Shown piece after piece: positions 24,041-25,274 of a stretch of 25,274 bases of DNA; positions within the stretch are counted from its first letter, which is position 1, and every line of letters starts with the position of its first letter. Under the pieces are notes generated by a model. The model did no database searches. It saw only the letters and a list, made by a program, of their open reading frames with translations, and was not told where the DNA came from. Source of the DNA: a virus. The stretch is from the IMG/VR virus record IMGVR_UViG_3300030060_005648, positions 1-25,274 of that record, one strand, 5' to 3'. A program made the translations under genes and the position numbers.

Positions 24041-24336
24041 TAGTCTCTTTTTAGATCTTGTTCTGGCATATCGATATCATCAGGATTTTTTTCAAAGCTT
24101 GTATTAGTTAAAGTATATTCAACTTTTCTTACATTTTTACCATCTTTGTCTCTAACATATACCTCTACTCCTGCAATTGCTCCTAATTTTATTAAATCAT
24201 CAAGTTGATCTCCTGATATTCCTATACCGGTAGGGGCCATTTCTTCATCTAATTGAGAATTGCTTTCAGATAACTGGGCATTAGTGGTTACTTTATTTTC
24301 AATTAAAAATTTTCTAAGATTAAAATTATTTTTCAT
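24040..24336 (-). CDS. Small putative internal head protein with capsid-targeting-like leader
   Basis: 98 aa, ATG 10 bases after the preceding gene. The leader MKNNFNLRKFLIENKVTTNA has one more Asn than the other three copies; L-I-E/N (residues 11-14) is the candidate prohead-protease site. The remaining ~85 residues are acidic and include GIGISGDQLDDLIKLGAIAG and VEVYVRDKDGKNVRKVEYTL, possibly a small helix-plus-strand domain. It is separated from the other three leader-bearing genes by the nuclease-like, terminase and portal genes. Packaging inside the head is inferred from the leader only. Confidence 0.72.
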   Translation of the reverse strand: MKNNFNLRKFLIENKVTTNAQLSESNSQLDEEMAPTGIGISGDQLDDLIKLGAIAGVEVYVRDKDGKNVRKVEYTLTNTSFEKNPDDIDMPEQDLKRD

Positions 24337-24346
24337 ATCACTATTT

Positions 24347-25274
24347 TTATGCTTCAGGTTCTTCAGCTGGTTCTTCGAAATCTATAGGCTCATCAGTTAA
24401 GTCTGCTCCTCCTTCTTCTCCTCCTTCAGGATCAGGTGCATCTAAATCAGTTCCTGCTCCAGTTCCAGCATCAGCTCCAGGAAAATCTCCTCCTCCACCA
24501 GTATCAGCAGAATCTACGTCTGTTCCTGCTTCTCCTGCTTCTCCGCCAGATGCTAATGGTGCTTGTCTATATAATACTTCTAATTTATCTAATGCTTGTT
24601 GGTATTCTGAGATTTTATTTAAATAGTATCTTTTACCCATTATTTGAGCTTGAAAACCATCTCCTAACCATTTAAGTATATAATCTTGACCGTTTTTTAA
24701 ATTTACTCTGAATGATGTAGGTCTAGGGGAAACCCAATCAATACTTTCAACAAATTCTTTAAAGTCTTCAGTTTGAAGTTTAACAATAGCATTTTTTAAT
24801 GTAGGAAATTTATTAAGCATTATATCAGTTGAATCTTCTAATACTGTTTCTTTAGGTGCCTTTGGATCTGGTTGTTCTTCAGGTTCAGGTTCTTGTTCGT
24901 TTACTAAATCTGATAAATTTTCATTGAGTTCGTATCTTAAATAAGCTCCTATAGTATTGTTTAGTTTACTACCTTCATTTAAGACTTCTTCCATAGCTCT
25001 TCTTATCTTAAATCTTTCATATTGTTCTGGGTGATTTTTCCTAAGATAAGATTGCATTTTCCTAAAGTTAGTCTTTATTAATTCAAAAAGATCTTTAGCT
25101 TCTTGATCCGACTTAACAGAATCTCTACCCATTAGAGTTTTTATATCTTTTAAAATTTTAGCATACCTATTGTAAAGGTTTTCAAAAGACGGCAGTCTTA
25201 TTATTGCATGTTTATATGAATTAGTCTCTTTGTTATAAGCTGTGGTATAATAATAAGTCTCATATTCTTTATCT
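24347..25274 (-). CDS. Acidic uncharacterised protein, 5' end outside window
   Basis: The frame runs to the right edge without a stop: upstream of the ATG at 25132 the codons continue (DKEYETYYYTTAYNKE, then SFENLYNRYAKILKDIKTL), so that ATG is probably internal and the real start lies outside. At least 308 residues are visible. The first part is helical and basic to neutral (NFRKMQSYLRKNHPEQYERF). A Pro/Glu linker (NEQEPEPEEQPDPKAPKE) follows, then a folded domain (MLNKFPTLKNAIVKLQTEDF, SFRVNLKNGQDYILKWLGDG, QAQIMGKRYYLNKISEYQQA). The last ~70 residues are a low-complexity tail of Gly, Ala, Asp, Glu and Pro. I recognise no family; being next to packaging genes, it may be a virion or head-assembly protein. 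Confidence 0.7.
   Translation of the reverse strand, partial: DKEYETYYYTTAYNKETNSYKHAIIRLPSFENLYNRYAKILKDIKTLMGRDSVKSDQEAKDLFELIKTNFRKMQSYLRKNHPEQYERFKIRRAMEEVLNEGSKLNNTIGAYLRYELNENLSDLVNEQEPEPEEQPDPKAPKETVLEDSTDIMLNKFPTLKNAIVKLQTEDFKEFVESIDWVSPRPTSFRVNLKNGQDYILKWLGDGFQAQIMGKRYYLNKISEYQQALDKLEVLYRQAPLASGGEAGEAGTDVDSADTGGGGDFPGADAGTGAGTDLDAPDPEGGEEGGADLTDEPIDFEEPAEEPEA

Noticed and set aside
24347-25132. Taking ATG 25132 as the start of the acidic protein
   Set aside because: The same frame stays open to the window edge with convincing protein sequence, so this ATG is probably internal.
1-25274. tRNA genes, CRISPR arrays, insertion sequences, integrase or attachment sites
   Set aside because: I looked on both strands and saw no cloverleaf with conserved T-loop, no regularly spaced repeats, no transposase or integrase motifs and no terminal inverted repeats.

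Overview
The window is a block of a tailed-phage genome: the packaging, head-assembly, neck and tail-fibre region of a myovirus in the T4 superfamily. Every gene I can support lies on the minus strand, so the region reads from high to low coordinates. The DNA is AT-rich, gaps are short (none over about 140 bases), and many neighbours share a stop/start such as TAATG or ATGA. Genes lack clear Shine-Dalgarno sequences and have A/T-rich leaders, which fits a Bacteroidota-type host, probably aquatic. The host is inference; the T4-like assignment rests on terminase, portal, prohead protease and major capsid protein in recognisable order.

Right edge to centre (25274 to 10667): an acidic protein whose start lies outside the window; a small protein with a putative capsid-targeting leader; a possible nuclease; terminase large subunit (gp17-like); portal (gp20-like); an uncharacterised 284-aa protein; a 76-aa protein that copies the mature N-terminus of the capsid protein; a 779-aa protein with an EF-hand-like loop; two more leader-bearing proteins; the prohead protease (gp21-like); a fourth leader-bearing protein; the scaffold/core protein (gp22-like); and the major capsid protein (gp23-like), closed by a terminator. 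Tail sheath and tube genes, which sit between 17 and 20 in T4, are absent there.

Centre to left edge (10610 to 1): a 78-aa two-helix membrane protein alone between two rho-independent terminators; then a neck/connector run (142-aa protein, gp13-like, 100-aa protein, gp14-like, gp15-like); then fibre or appendage proteins (138, 864, 383 aa, a peptidase S74-chaperone protein, 183 aa, a 237-aa adhesin-like protein); and a partial glycosyltransferase-like gene cut by the left edge.

The most interesting feature is a maturation code. Four otherwise unrelated proteins start with almost the same leader, M-K-x-F-[ND]-L-R-K-[FY]-L-x-E-N, ending at an L-x-E site like those cut by T4-type prohead proteases. 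The scaffold, capsid protein and 76-aa protein carry I/V/L-x-E/A sites as well. I infer that the four leader proteins are internal head proteins, co-packaged and trimmed. A second unexplained signal is the octamer TATTTATA (minus-strand reading), which I found seven times by eye, always at a gene boundary just upstream of a gene.
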